A stretch of DNA of 64,000 nt from Bacteroidia bacterium (GCA_030431525.1 JAUIJC010000023.1:1-64000), one strand, 5' to 3'. Shown: positions 41,965 through 50,687, counted from the stretch's first letter. Translations and numbers: made by a program. The notes: generated by a model not told the origin, from the sequence alone.

Positions 41965-43998
41965 TCACTGTTCACCTGACCCAAGTTCAAGCAAACGGAG
42001 TTCGGTTCTTCTATTCAATGCTCGCCCCTCGGTTTCATCATCATTGGAAGCCAATGGACGTGTTTCTCCGTAACCCTTGGATTCCACTCTGCTTGGATCT
42101 ACCCCTTGTTCAATCAAATAATTCCGTACCGATTCGGCACGCTTCTCTGACAAAACCATGTTGTAGTGATCCTTGCCAATATGGTCTGTGTGGCCGCCAA
42201 TCTCAATCCGCATTCCTGGGTTAGAGTTCACCAAATTGAGTACTTCTTGCAACTCAGGAATAGACCTGTCTGAAAGGTGGTACTTATCATGCTCAAAATA
42301 AACGTGCTTAAGCAAATAGGTCTCTCCAACCTCTGGCTTTCTCAAGAAAAGATGCTCCTCAATTTTTTGAGGCTTATCCAAATTTCCTGGTACGGACAAA
42401 TCAACAATCCCATACATGTAACCTTCGGCATCTACCGTAAAGACATAATTTTGGTCTTTATCAAGGTTGAATGTTTTTACCATTCTACCGTTAAGCACAT
42501 CTACAGAGTCAATTGGCTCTTCCTCACCTTCATAGAAAATTCGGACTTTGGCAGGAATTGGTTCTCGGGAATCTCGGTCTGCAATTTCCAGTATTACTGT
42601 GACTCCTTCCTTTTGAGAAGAAACTACTTCAATCTTCTCCTTCTCAAACTTTTCACGCCTCAAACGACGGGTTAACGCTGTAAGTTGCTTTTTAGTACTT
42701 GGAACAATGAAATATAAATCTTGTCCTCCCTTACTTCCTTGTTTGTAGGAAGCATAGTAGAATTTTCCACTGACAGCACCTTTGGTAAAAAATAGGTCGT
42801 CATCCGCCGAGTTGATTGGATATCTCAGGTTCTCTGGAGTACCCCACTCTCCCTTTGTAGAATCATAAACAGACTTGTACAAATCATAACCGCCCATGCC
42901 CTTATGGCCTTTGGAGCTGAAATACAAGGTCGAGGTAGAGTCGTCATAATATGGCCCCTCCTCATCAAAATTGGTATTGATTACGGTTCCCAAGTTCTCG
43001 GCTTTGCCCCATTTTCCGTTCTTCTTCTTGCGGCACATGTAAATATCGCTGCGCCCAATCCCCTCTGGGTGGTCACTGGAATAGAACAACATTTGTCCAT
43101 CAGCTGAAAAACAAATGGAGGTCTCCCGATATTCTGTATTCAATTCCTTCAAAGGCTTGGGCTTTGTCCATTTATTCTTCTTGTGCTCAGAATAATAAAT
43201 GTCACCTCCGTTCTCAGGACGATAGATGTACAGCGTTTGTCCATCAGGAGACAGACCTACATTGGACTCGTGAGAAGTAGAGTTCACAGGAAGCCCCATG
43301 TTCTTAGGCTCTGTCCATTTTCCATCTACTTTATAGGACACATAGATATCCTCGAAGTAATTGTTATCCTTGTCCTTCTCATTCCCAGAAACTCCTCCAG
43401 GCCTTCTGGATGTGAAATACATGGTCTCTTCATCCCTCGAAAAAGTCGGAGCATATTCCTGATAAGGGGAGTTAATTGGATCCCCCATATTCACAATCTC
43501 CACAAAACCAGGATCAGTAACGTATTCAAAGGCATTTCCGCACTCATAAATGCGACGCCTTACCTTCTCCAACTCATACTCAACATTCATCCCCTCAAAC
43601 ATCCGCCTATTGGTCTGCAGCTCCACCTCATACATCTCATAGCGAGCTATCGCAGAATCAAATTCATAGCGAAAACGGAACCCCTCACCAATGTAGAAAA
43701 GTAATTTATTGGAGACCGTCATATTTAACTCAAGGGCCTTTTTCAAATGAAAAACGGCATCTTCCTTATGTGTATGTGAGGCCAACATTGCTCGTCCTAC
43801 CATCAGATGAGTATGCGGATTATTGGGGTTAATCTCCAATGCTTTCGAATACAAATCGATGGCGTCCTTGAAGTCACCATATTGGAAATCCTCATCCGCC
43901 TCCTTAATAAGAGATTTTTCTGTCTGGTTCTGAGCTTGCGCCGCAAAGCCACAAGTAAGGAAAAGACTAACTAAAAATCGTCCAAACCATTTCAACAT
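41965..43998 (-). CDS. OmpA-family protein with TPR, PD40 propeller and CRD domains (PorE-like)
   Basis: 677 residues, signal peptide ending AAQA. TPR units at about 30-110, PD40/WD40-like propeller repeats at 165-440 (FSRDEETMYFTSRR, LSPDGQTLYIYRPE, FSADGQMLFYSSDH), a carboxypeptidase-regulatory-like domain at 450-545, and an OmpA peptidoglycan-binding domain at 560-675 (HTDHIGKDHYNMVLSEKRAE). This order matches PorE, which ties the T9SS to murein, but Bacteroidota have several such paralogues. Cys in LFLTCGFAA is not a good lipobox. It lies 95 bases upstream of ubiE-porT on the same strand. Confidence 0.82.
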   Translation of the reverse strand: MLKWFGRFLVSLFLTCGFAAQAQNQTEKSLIKEADEDFQYGDFKDAIDLYSKALEINPNNPHTHLMVGRAMLASHTHKEDAVFHLKKALELNMTVSNKLLFYIGEGFRFRYEFDSAIARYEMYEVELQTNRRMFEGMNVEYELEKVRRRIYECGNAFEYVTDPGFVEIVNMGDPINSPYQEYAPTFSRDEETMYFTSRRPGGVSGNEKDKDNNYFEDIYVSYKVDGKWTEPKNMGLPVNSTSHESNVGLSPDGQTLYIYRPENGGDIYYSEHKKNKWTKPKPLKELNTEYRETSICFSADGQMLFYSSDHPEGIGRSDIYMCRKKKNGKWGKAENLGTVINTNFDEEGPYYDDSTSTLYFSSKGHKGMGGYDLYKSVYDSTKGEWGTPENLRYPINSADDDLFFTKGAVSGKFYYASYKQGSKGGQDLYFIVPSTKKQLTALTRRLRREKFEKEKIEVVSSQKEGVTVILEIADRDSREPIPAKVRIFYEGEEEPIDSVDVLNGRMVKTFNLDKDQNYVFTVDAEGYMYGIVDLSVPGNLDKPQKIEEHLFLRKPEVGETYLLKHVYFEHDKYHLSDRSIPELQEVLNLVNSNPGMRIEIGGHTDHIGKDHYNMVLSEKRAESVRNYLIEQGVDPSRVESKGYGETRPLASNDDETEGRALNRRTELRLLELGSGEQ

Positions 43999-44127
43999 AT
44001 TATCGGGGGTCTATGTGTGCGAAAAAGTCCATTGATAGGACTTTTATTCTCAATCTTCCGTACCTCTTTTCATTTTTTTCCAATTGGAAGACCTGAGTTT
44101 TGTGGGTAAAGTTAATCCCAAGTACCG

Positions 44128-44135
44128 TACTTTTG
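44128..44135 (+). promoter_or_regulatory. Possible -7 element upstream of engB
   Basis: TACTTTTG fits TAnnTTTG and lies 35 bases before the engB ATG. The nearest upstream TTG (44100-44102) is 25 bases away, longer than the usual 19-21, so the match is only partial. Confidence 0.35.
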
Positions 44136-44170
44136 TACAAAATTCATCATTCGCTTGACCAATATTCACC

Positions 44171-44782
44171 ATGATCAAGGATGCTCGCTTTGTAAAAAGC
44201 AGTCAAAACTTGGAGCAATGTCCAGAGGCTAACTATCCTGAATATGCCTTTATTGGCCGTTCAAATGTGGGAAAATCCTCCCTCATCAACATGCTGGCCA
44301 ATGACAAGAAACTTGCCAAGACATCCTCCACGCCGGGCAAGACACAACTTATCAACCATTTTTTAATTGACCAAACTTGGTACTTAGTTGACTTGCCGGG
44401 TTATGGCTGGGCGCAAGTGGGCCAAAAAATGCGGGAAGAATGGGAAAAGCACATCAACAACTACCTTATTGGACGTGAGACACTTCAATGCATTTTTGTA
44501 TTGATAGACATCCGTCACGAGCCGCAGAAAAACGACCTCCAGATGATGGAGTGGTTGGCTAAGAACGGGTTACCCTTTGCGATAATTTTTACAAAATCGG
44601 ACAAACTCACAAAAAACGCCACGCACTCCTCTCTCAGTCGTTATCGAAAACAAATGCTGAGAATCTGGGAAGAAATGCCCCAGTATTTCGTTACCTCTTC
44701 ACAGCATAAATTGGGCAAAGAGGAGATTCTCGCATTCGTGGACGAATTGAATGAAAATTTCGTTCAACAGAAAGGCTATTGA
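44171..44782 (+). CDS. engB: Ribosome biogenesis GTP-binding protein EngB/YsxC
   Basis: Essential small GTPase for 50S subunit assembly. G1 GRSNVGKSSLIN is near residues 29-40, G3 DLPGYGWA near 76, and G4 TKSDKL near 142. 203 residues is typical. Starts at ATG 44171 and faces away from the PorE-like gene. The DUF5606 gene follows 125 bases later with its own promoter-like box. Confidence 0.95.
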   Translation: MIKDARFVKSSQNLEQCPEANYPEYAFIGRSNVGKSSLINMLANDKKLAKTSSTPGKTQLINHFLIDQTWYLVDLPGYGWAQVGQKMREEWEKHINNYLIGRETLQCIFVLIDIRHEPQKNDLQMMEWLAKNGLPFAIIFTKSDKLTKNATHSSLSRYRKQMLRIWEEMPQYFVTSSQHKLGKEEILAFVDELNENFVQQKGY

Positions 44783-44801
44783 TTGCCGACGCCCTTTAAC
44801 G

Positions 44802-44809
44802 TAAGTTTG
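44802..44809 (+). promoter_or_regulatory. Possible -7 element for the DUF5606 gene
   Basis: TAAGTTTG fits the Bacteroidota -7 consensus TAnnTTTG. TTG at 44783-44785 could be the -33 part but at 16 bases is close. The ATG is about 100 bases downstream, leaving a leader without obvious structure. Confidence 0.4.
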
Positions 44810-44907
44810 TAGGCATTGGGTCAACTATTTCCTTCTTGGAAAAGGAGAATTTAGTCATCCCAAAACCGACAAGAATTACTCATACTACTTATAAAACTTC
44901 TTGAGTC

Positions 44908-45336
44908 ATGGACTTGAAACAATTTGCGGCCGTTGCTGGAAAAAGCGGTCTTTATAAAGTTGTAAAACCTACACGTTCGGGTGTTATTTTGGAAGCCTTG
45001 GACGAAAAGAAATCTAAGTGCGTAGCAAACGCCAACAGCCGAGTTTCCCTGTTGAAAGAGATTTCGATTTACACCACTGATGCAGAAGGGGCCGTACTTT
45101 TGGAGGAGGTTTTCCAAACCATCAATGACAAATACGGCAAGGACCTTCCTGTTTCTGCCCAAGACGATGTGAATGCGTTGAGTGGTTTCCTCACTGAAAT
45201 TGTTCCAGAATATGACGAGGACCGCGTTTACCACTCTGACATGAAGAAGTTGGTGACTTGGTACCAAACCATTGCTTCTTATGCCCCTGAAGCTTTTGAA
45301 AAAGCTGAGGAAGACAAAAAAGAAGAGAAGGCTTAA
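44908..45336 (+). CDS. DUF5606 domain protein
   Basis: 142 residues, cytoplasmic, no signal. The opening MDLKQFAAVAGKSGLYKVV and the central RVSLLKEISIYTTD are typical of the DUF5606 family found in Bacteroidota; the C-terminal half (HSDMKKLVTWYQTI) is the linked helical domain. Charged tail rich in Lys and Glu. Function is not known to me. It ends just before a strong terminator (45351-45391). Confidence 0.85.
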   Translation: MDLKQFAAVAGKSGLYKVVKPTRSGVILEALDEKKSKCVANANSRVSLLKEISIYTTDAEGAVLLEEVFQTINDKYGKDLPVSAQDDVNALSGFLTEIVPEYDEDRVYHSDMKKLVTWYQTIASYAPEAFEKAEEDKKEEKA

Positions 45337-45350
45337 TCAAATTGATTAGC

Positions 45351-45391
45351 ACAAAAAAGGCCTGAGCTGACTAAGCTCAGGCCTTTTTTGT
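45351..45391. terminator. Bidirectional terminator after DUF5606 gene
   Basis: Eighteen-base arms 45351-45368 and 45374-45391 with core GGCCTGAGCT, a 5-base loop and A6/T6 tails. Confidence 0.92.
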
Positions 45392-45408
45392 TGGGCATCG
45401 CCTTCCCT

Positions 45409-45575
45409 TAGCAAAAGAAAAACAATAAACTGCCCCAGTCGTCTTGTTCTTTTGTCCACTGTTCGTCGCAACTTGATTTGCGATAGCTACGGCTATCCCC
45501 GCATCAATTTGCCACGAACAGCAAACAAAATAACTGCGCCTTAGTGGACCAGTTTATTATTTCACTTTCGCTTAA
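45409..45575. repeat. Long imperfect palindrome of about 165 bp
   Basis: The two halves (45409-45487 and 45491-45575) are inverted copies at roughly three-quarters identity by eye. Shared blocks include AATAAACTG/CAGTTTATT and CTGTTCGT/ACGAACAG, centred on GATAGC-TAC-GGCTATC. The right end touches the stop codon of the minus-strand barrel gene. It may be a decayed MITE-like element. Confidence 0.7.
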
Positions 45576-46159
45576 AGATCATACAAAAGGGAAAATTGCA
45601 AAACGTTATTTCGCCAAATCCCTGTGCCTATAATATTACTGGAGGACTTATAGATATTGTAGATAGAATAGGAAAAACGTCCTTCTAACCAAAGTTTAGG
45701 CAAAAGCTCATAGCCCACCCCAGCAATCAAATTCATATCCGTGTTTCGAAAAATATCCGTGGAAACCGAAACATTGGAATTTGAAACAGAAGCATCAAGC
45801 AAATAGCCGATAGAAACCCCAAAAGGCAGAGATAAATCCTGTTGAAATGGACGGAAATCAGCTAACAGAGCCGCTTCCAAATAATGAAGCCGATAGCGCT
45901 GTCCTAAACCAAAATCTTTTCCCGAAGCCCTACTTCCTTTCTGGATGTAATAAAGCTCTTGTCGAAAACGCCATACCCTTCCTGTATCTGGAAAGGAAAC
46001 TCCGGCACCAGCCAAAAACCCAAGTTTGTTGTATCCCCCCAAGCCATCACCGTCAATCTGGGAAATATTGATTCCACCACGTAAATGACCCTTAAAACTT
46101 TGTCCAAACCCCAAGCTGGCCGTCAGGAACAGAAATATGATTAACAAAGATTTTCTCAT
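45572..46159 (-). CDS. Small outer-membrane beta-barrel protein (porin/PorT-family type)
   Basis: 195 residues, signal peptide ending SLGFGQ, then repeated short amphipathic strands (GHLRGGINISQI, LGFLAGAGVSF) to a C-terminal LLYDL. This is the eight-strand OMP_b-brl type common in Bacteroidota, and different from the T9SS PorT at 40434. Function unknown. Its stop overlaps the long palindrome. It diverges from the peroxiredoxin gene. Confidence 0.75.
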   Translation of the reverse strand: MRKSLLIIFLFLTASLGFGQSFKGHLRGGINISQIDGDGLGGYNKLGFLAGAGVSFPDTGRVWRFRQELYYIQKGSRASGKDFGLGQRYRLHYLEAALLADFRPFQQDLSLPFGVSIGYLLDASVSNSNVSVSTDIFRNTDMNLIAGVGYELLPKLWLEGRFSYSIYNIYKSSSNIIGTGIWRNNVLQFSLLYDL

Positions 46160-46239
46160 GGCATAAAGGTATAACCTATAAGGATGAAATTAAAAACCTA
46201 TCCTCCAACTGACCAAGTCCTCATTACTCAGGTTTTCTC

Positions 46240-46271
46240 TTGACTAATTGGAGCGGTCAGAACTAACTTCG
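46240..46271 (+). promoter_or_regulatory. Possible promoter of the peroxiredoxin gene
   Basis: TTG at 46240-46242, a 21-base spacer, then TAACTTCG (46264-46271), one base from the TAnnTTTG consensus. The ATG is 30 bases downstream. Spacing fits the Bacteroidota sigma factor. Confidence 0.4.
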
Positions 46272-46300
46272 TCAAAACCTTTAATCAAACCATTGCTATC

Positions 46301-46930
46301 ATGAGCATTGTAGGAAAAAAAGCTCCTGTTTTCGAAGCGAACGCTGTTATCAACGGTGGCGAAATCGTAGAAAACTTCTCCCTTGAGCAATTCAAAGGAC
46401 AGAAATATACAGTGTTGTTCTTCTACCCATTGGACTTCACTTTCGTTTGCCCAACTGAGCTTTTCGCTTTCCAAGAGAAATTGGCTGAGTTTGAGAAGCG
46501 CGGTGTTGCCGTTGTTGGTTGTTCCGTTGACTCTGAGCACACGCACTGGGCTTGGTTGAACACTCCAAAAAACAAAGGTGGTATCGAAGGCATCAAGTAC
46601 CCATTGGTATCTGACCTTTCTAAAACCATCGCTACTAACTTCGGTGTTCTCGCTGGTGACTACACTTACAACGAGGAAGGCGAATTGGTATTCGAAGGTG
46701 CTCCTGTAGCTTACCGCGGTACTTTCTTAATCGACAAAGAAGGTGTTGTTCGCCACGCTACTATCAACGACCTTCCATTGGGTCGTAACATCGACGAAAC
46801 TATCCGTATGGTGGACGCCCTCATCCACAACGAAAAGCACGGTGAGGTTTGCCCAGCTAACTGGTCTGAAGGCAAAGACGCTATGAACGCTACTGCCGAA
46901 GGTGTTGCTGAGTACCTCTCATCTCACTAA
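46301..46930 (+). CDS. 2-Cys peroxiredoxin (AhpC/Prx1 type)
   Basis: Thiol peroxidase that reduces hydrogen and organic peroxides. The peroxidatic Cys lies in FVCPTELFAF near residue 50 and the resolving Cys in GEVCPANW near 172. Residues PLVSDLSKTIATNFGVL are typical of the Prx1 group. Length 209. Codon choice looks strongly favoured (few rare codons, GGT/GCT rich), which suggests high expression. Terminator at 46962-46992. Confidence 0.93.
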   Translation: MSIVGKKAPVFEANAVINGGEIVENFSLEQFKGQKYTVLFFYPLDFTFVCPTELFAFQEKLAEFEKRGVAVVGCSVDSEHTHWAWLNTPKNKGGIEGIKYPLVSDLSKTIATNFGVLAGDYTYNEEGELVFEGAPVAYRGTFLIDKEGVVRHATINDLPLGRNIDETIRMVDALIHNEKHGEVCPANWSEGKDAMNATAEGVAEYLSSH

Positions 46931-46961
46931 GGCATTGCCTCTTTGAGGCCTTTATGTATTG

Positions 46962-46992
46962 AACCCCGCAGGTTTTCCCTGTGGGGTTTTTC
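46962..46992 (+). terminator. Rho-independent terminator of the peroxiredoxin gene
   Basis: Arms AACCCCGCAGG (46962-46972) and CCTGTGGGGTT (46978-46988), one G-T pair, then a T tract. Confidence 0.9.
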
Positions 46993-47028
46993 ATTACACC
47001 GATTTGGTGGTCCATACAAATTGCTCCC

Positions 47029-47055
47029 TACTCGGTACTTTGTACTCCGTACTCA
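47029..47055. repeat. TACTC-type repeat before the KDO transferase gene
   Basis: CTCGGTACTTTGTACTCCG and following bases carry the same units as 6001-6079. The frame of the next gene is open through it, but it is a repeat, not coding. Confidence 0.65.
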
Positions 47056-47060
47056 AAAAA

Positions 47061-48308
47061 ATGCTCTACTCCATCTCCATCAGCCTTTACAAAACCTTGG
47101 TGCGCACCGTCGCTCCATTCAACCCAAAGGCAAAGTTGTGGCTCGAAGGCCGAAAAAACTGGCAGGACCGCATGCGCCAAGCCATGGAAGGAGAAACGGC
47201 ACCCATAGCATGGTTTCACTGCGCCTCATTGGGTGAGTTTGAGCAAGGAAGACCCGTCATTGAAGCCTTCCGAGAGGCATTCCCACACTTCAAAATTTTG
47301 CTCACCTTCTTCTCCCCTTCGGGCTATGAGGTGCGAAAAAACTACGAGGGGGCAGACTACATTTTTTATCTCCCAGAGGACAGTGAGAAGAACGCCAAGC
47401 AATTCATTGAAATCGCCAAACCACAGATTGCCTTCTTCGTCAAATACGAGTTTTGGCATTACTACTTTAAGGCGCTCAAGGAGCAAAAGACCCCAATACT
47501 CTCCATCTCTGCCATTTTCAGGGACAAGCAGATTTACTTCAAGCCCTACGGAAGTTTCTACCGAAACATCCTCAAACAGGTGGACCATTTCTTTGTCCAA
47601 GGCAAACACTCCAAGACTCTTTTAAAGGAGCATGACATCACTAACGCCACCATCGCTGGTGACACCCGTTTTGACCGCGTAAAGCAGATTTGCGACCAAG
47701 CCAAAGACATTCCTTTGGCTGAGCAATTCACCCAAGGCAAACCCACCTTGGTCATTGGCTCCGCTTGGAAGCAGGACATGGACGTGTTGATGCCTTTCCT
47801 GAATGATTTTGAGCATCCGCTAAAAGTCATTTTGGCGCCACATGAAATCCACGACAGCGAGATTGAAGGCTATCGCAAAACCTTCCACAAAAAATCAATC
47901 CGCTTCTCACAAGCCACACTGGAAACTGTCCAAGAGGCTGATTTGTTAATCATTGACAACGTGGGCATGCTCTCCTCCCTTTACCGCTACGGCACCTTCG
48001 CTTACATTGGTGGTTCTTTCGGAAAAGGCCTACACAACACCTTGGAAGCTGGCACGTATGGCATGCCTATTTTCTTCGGGAACAAGAATTACCAGAAGTT
48101 CAAGGAGGCCGTAGAGCTCAGTGAATTAGGCGGTGCATTTCCAATTGGAAGCACAGAAGAATTCACCAATACATTCCGTTCGCTATATGAAAATGAGGGC
48201 AAGCGAACAAAAGCCTCAAACATTTGTCGTCAATACATTGCCGATAATGTAGGCGCAACAGCCAAAATCATCGATTTTTGTAAGGAATTATTGACTCCAA
48301 AGGCATGA
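47061..48308 (+). CDS. waaA: 3-deoxy-D-manno-octulosonic acid (KDO) transferase
   Basis: GT30 glycosyltransferase that adds KDO to lipid A precursor at the inner membrane. 415 residues from ATG 47061. The segment CASLGEFEQGRPVIEAF holds the catalytic Glu, and the C-terminal half has GSFGKGLHNTLEAGTYGMPI for CMP-KDO binding. A start 34 codons upstream is in frame but consists of repeat and terminator sequence. Shares four bases with rsgA (48305-48308), so both are in one operon. Confidence 0.94.
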   Translation: MLYSISISLYKTLVRTVAPFNPKAKLWLEGRKNWQDRMRQAMEGETAPIAWFHCASLGEFEQGRPVIEAFREAFPHFKILLTFFSPSGYEVRKNYEGADYIFYLPEDSEKNAKQFIEIAKPQIAFFVKYEFWHYYFKALKEQKTPILSISAIFRDKQIYFKPYGSFYRNILKQVDHFFVQGKHSKTLLKEHDITNATIAGDTRFDRVKQICDQAKDIPLAEQFTQGKPTLVIGSAWKQDMDVLMPFLNDFEHPLKVILAPHEIHDSEIEGYRKTFHKKSIRFSQATLETVQEADLLIIDNVGMLSSLYRYGTFAYIGGSFGKGLHNTLEAGTYGMPIFFGNKNYQKFKEAVELSELGGAFPIGSTEEFTNTFRSLYENEGKRTKASNICRQYIADNVGATAKIIDFCKELLTPKA

Positions 48309-49228
48309 TGACGGGAACCGTTACCAAATCCACCGGCTCGTGGTACCATATTTTGACCGCTGAAGGCGACACCTTTTTAGGTAGGCTACGAGGGAAAATC
48401 CGTCTACAAGGCCTGAAAGTGACCAACCCGATTGCCGTTGGCGACAAGGTAGCCTTTGACTTGGAAAACGAGGACGAGAACACGGTAACCATCACCGAAA
48501 TCCTGCCCCGCGACAATTACGTGGTGCGTAAATCCACTCGGAAAACCGCCCATGCCCACATCGTAGCATCCAACATTGACCAAGCCGTCATCATCGCCAC
48601 ACTTCGGATGCCTCGTACCTCATTGGGTTTCATCGACCGATGTTTAGTCACCACTGAATCTTTCCGAATTCCCACCACCATCGTTTTCAACAAGGCCGAC
48701 CTCCTCAAAGAAAAGGAGCTCGAAATTATCGAAGATTTGCGGGAATTGTACATCTCATTGGGTTATGGTTTCCTACTAACCTCCTGCGAAACAGGCCAAG
48801 GGATTGAGGAATTCAAGGCCAGCTTGGAAGGCAAAATCTCATTGCTCACCGGACACTCTGGCGCTGGCAAATCCACTCTATCCAACCAAGCCATTCCAGG
48901 ACTAGAGCTCCATACCAAGGATGTTTCCAAATGGTCCAAAAAGGGTCAGCACACCACCACCCACGCTGAAATGCATCGAGCTGGTGAAAGTACCTTCGTC
49001 ATCGACACTCCTGGAATTAAAGAGGTCGGATTGATGGACATGGAAAAAGCGGAAATCTCACATTACTTCCCTGAAATGCGCGACCTGCTCAACCAATGCA
49101 AATTCGCCAACTGCACCCACATGCACGAACCACAGTGCGCTGTCATCGAGGCGGTTGAAAATGGTGAAATAGCGCTTTCTCGCTATACCAATTACATGGG
49201 GATGGTGGAGGAATATGATTTTAAATAA
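48305..49228 (+). CDS. rsgA: Small ribosomal subunit GTPase RsgA
   Basis: Circularly permuted GTPase that acts late in 30S assembly. N-terminal OB fold, then G4 (NKADLL) near 123, G1 (GHSGAGKSTLSN) near 182, and G3 (DTPGIKEVG) near 235. The C-terminal zinc site is C-x5-C-x-H-x5-C (CKFANCTHMHEPQC) near 263-280. Starts inside the stop of waaA. 307 residues, normal length. Confidence 0.95.
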   Translation: MMTGTVTKSTGSWYHILTAEGDTFLGRLRGKIRLQGLKVTNPIAVGDKVAFDLENEDENTVTITEILPRDNYVVRKSTRKTAHAHIVASNIDQAVIIATLRMPRTSLGFIDRCLVTTESFRIPTTIVFNKADLLKEKELEIIEDLRELYISLGYGFLLTSCETGQGIEEFKASLEGKISLLTGHSGAGKSTLSNQAIPGLELHTKDVSKWSKKGQHTTTHAEMHRAGESTFVIDTPGIKEVGLMDMEKAEISHYFPEMRDLLNQCKFANCTHMHEPQCAVIEAVENGEIALSRYTNYMGMVEEYDFK

Positions 49229-49249
49229 ATGAAATGATTCGGTGCCACA

Positions 49250-49354
49250 AGCACAGGACCTTGTCCTGTGCTAGCATATTTCGCCCTTAAAGGGCTTCCC
49301 GATTGATAGCCCTGTAAGGGCGGAATATGTCAACGATGGATGAATAATCCATCG
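49250..49354. repeat. Cluster of three palindromes downstream of rsgA
   Basis: AGCACAGGAC/GTCCTGTGCT (49250-49272), then ATATTTCGCCCTT paired with AAGGGCGGAATAT (49276-49328, containing a further AGGGCT/AGCCCT pair), then CGATGGAT/ATCCATCG (49334-49354). They fill the gap between convergent rsgA and the GT2 gene. Confidence 0.85.
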
Positions 49355-49366
49355 ACATCACCCACA

Positions 49367-50320
49367 TCACCGCGTCAATCGATAAATCCCCTGCACCGCA
49401 CATTCCAACCGGACTGCACTCAAAAAATAAATAAGACGAGTGGTTAAATCCCGCCCTCGAAGTTCTCCCAAAAGTCCCCAATAGTCCTGAACCAATTTTT
49501 TATGGCCTTGCAAAACGGCCATTCTCAGCTCATGCCTGCATCGACTCGCCAAGGCTTTTAGCTCTTTATCATCCCGACAAAGGGCTTTTGCCTTTAAGCA
49601 CACCTGATAAGTCGATTCCAACAAGGGAAAACATTTTTCTCCACGGAAATGCGTGGAAAGGGAATTCCCTACTCGCCTTCGCTGGGTCAGGATTTCATCC
49701 AGGTAATAAAACTTCCAGTCCCGCGCTCCCCGCACCCACACATCAAAATCCTCATAGGCCAACTGCTCATCATAGCCTCCAAGTTTCCTCAGCATTTCAG
49801 TGCGGAACATCATTGAAGGAGGACAAATAAAATAACGGGCTACAACCTCCGAAAACACATCACCCGAAGGGACATCCTTTTCCGCAGATGCATGTACCCT
49901 CAAAAAATTGGACTGCTCATCAATTTCCTCAGCATTGGTGAACACCATTCCCCACTCGGCTCCCAAAGCTTCAAAGGCCTCCACTTGGCGGGAAATCCGT
50001 TGGGGCAACATCACATCATCCGTGGCAAAATCAATCAGGTATTTTCCCTTGGCCAAGACCAAAGCCCGATTAAACGCCCGACAATTTCCCTCTGAAATTT
50101 CACTCCGTAAGAACTGCCAATCTTGTTCTTGGGCAAAATCCTCCAAGATTTCAGCTGAGCCGTCCTTGCTCCCATCATCCACCAAAATCACCTCCAAATA
50201 AGGATAATCCTGCGCCAATACAGAATCCAAGGCCTCTGGAATGAAAGGCTCATGATTGTGGCAAAGACAGATAATGGAAACTAATGGGGAGGACACGATA
50301 AATTCTGTTTCAAAGTGCAA
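49367..50320 (-). CDS. Family 2 glycosyltransferase
   Basis: GT-A fold transferase using a nucleotide sugar. The nucleotide-binding VDDGSKDGSAEI is near residues 47-58, and DXD-like FATDDVMLP near 100. A second half carries YEDFDVWVRGA, the acceptor-side ED motif. No transmembrane helix except a weak one near the end. The frame has no ATG at its start: TTG at 50320 or GTG at 50296 are candidates, so the start is uncertain. It faces the flippase cluster across a composite element, and may serve the same glycan. Confidence 0.85.
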   Translation of the reverse strand: MHFETEFIVSSPLVSIICLCHNHEPFIPEALDSVLAQDYPYLEVILVDDGSKDGSAEILEDFAQEQDWQFLRSEISEGNCRAFNRALVLAKGKYLIDFATDDVMLPQRISRQVEAFEALGAEWGMVFTNAEEIDEQSNFLRVHASAEKDVPSGDVFSEVVARYFICPPSMMFRTEMLRKLGGYDEQLAYEDFDVWVRGARDWKFYYLDEILTQRRRVGNSLSTHFRGEKCFPLLESTYQVCLKAKALCRDDKELKALASRCRHELRMAVLQGHKKLVQDYWGLLGELRGRDLTTRLIYFLSAVRLECAVQGIYRLTR

Positions 50321-50687
50321 GGTAAGGAAACGGGGCTTTTAATCGAAAAATCACGAAATTTGACATGATAAATCCTGCCATACAGCAGAGCTAAAGGAAG
50401 CTTGTTAAGAAACTATCAAGACTTCACTGTTGTTGTCCCCAATCCTCAGGGCAACCGCAAGAATGACGCATACTGCGTAGCGACGCTTTGAAAGCGTCGA
50501 GACCAAGACAGCGAAGCTGGATTGCAGTCCCAAAAAGTGCCCTTTACAGATGAATTGTCTGTAATTTGCCTTTGGCAAATTAGTTTCGACGCTTTCAAAG
50601 CGTCGCTACGAGAGCACAGAACATCATAGTTTTATTTCTTGCGGTTGCCCTGCCAATCCTGACCACTTCTCCTTTCAAAGCAATTAA
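50321..50687. other. Intergenic region of about 370 bases holding a nested composite element
   Basis: No ORF of credible coding quality. The space is mostly the nested inverted repeats at 50447-50652. Promoters for the divergent GT2 and flippase genes must be within it, but I see no clear consensus box. Confidence 0.7.
50447..50652. repeat. Nested composite element: 17-bp outer and 25-bp inner inverted repeats
   Basis: Outer arms 50447-50463 and 50636-50652 match exactly (17 bases, core GGGCAACCGCAAG). Inner arms 50476-50500 and 50586-50610 match over 25 bases, and each forms its own hairpin (CGACGCTTTGAAAGCGTCG). The centre has two more small hairpins (ACAGATGAATTGTCTGT and AATTTGCCTTTGGCAAATT). 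Confidence 0.92.

Noticed and set aside
43940-43998. Lipobox in the PorE-like protein
   Set aside because: LFLTCG lacks the usual small residue before Cys and AQA gives a better signal peptidase I site.
46959-47060. Longer KDO transferase start
   Set aside because: Covers the peroxiredoxin terminator and a repeat; ATG 47061 opens the conserved family N terminus.
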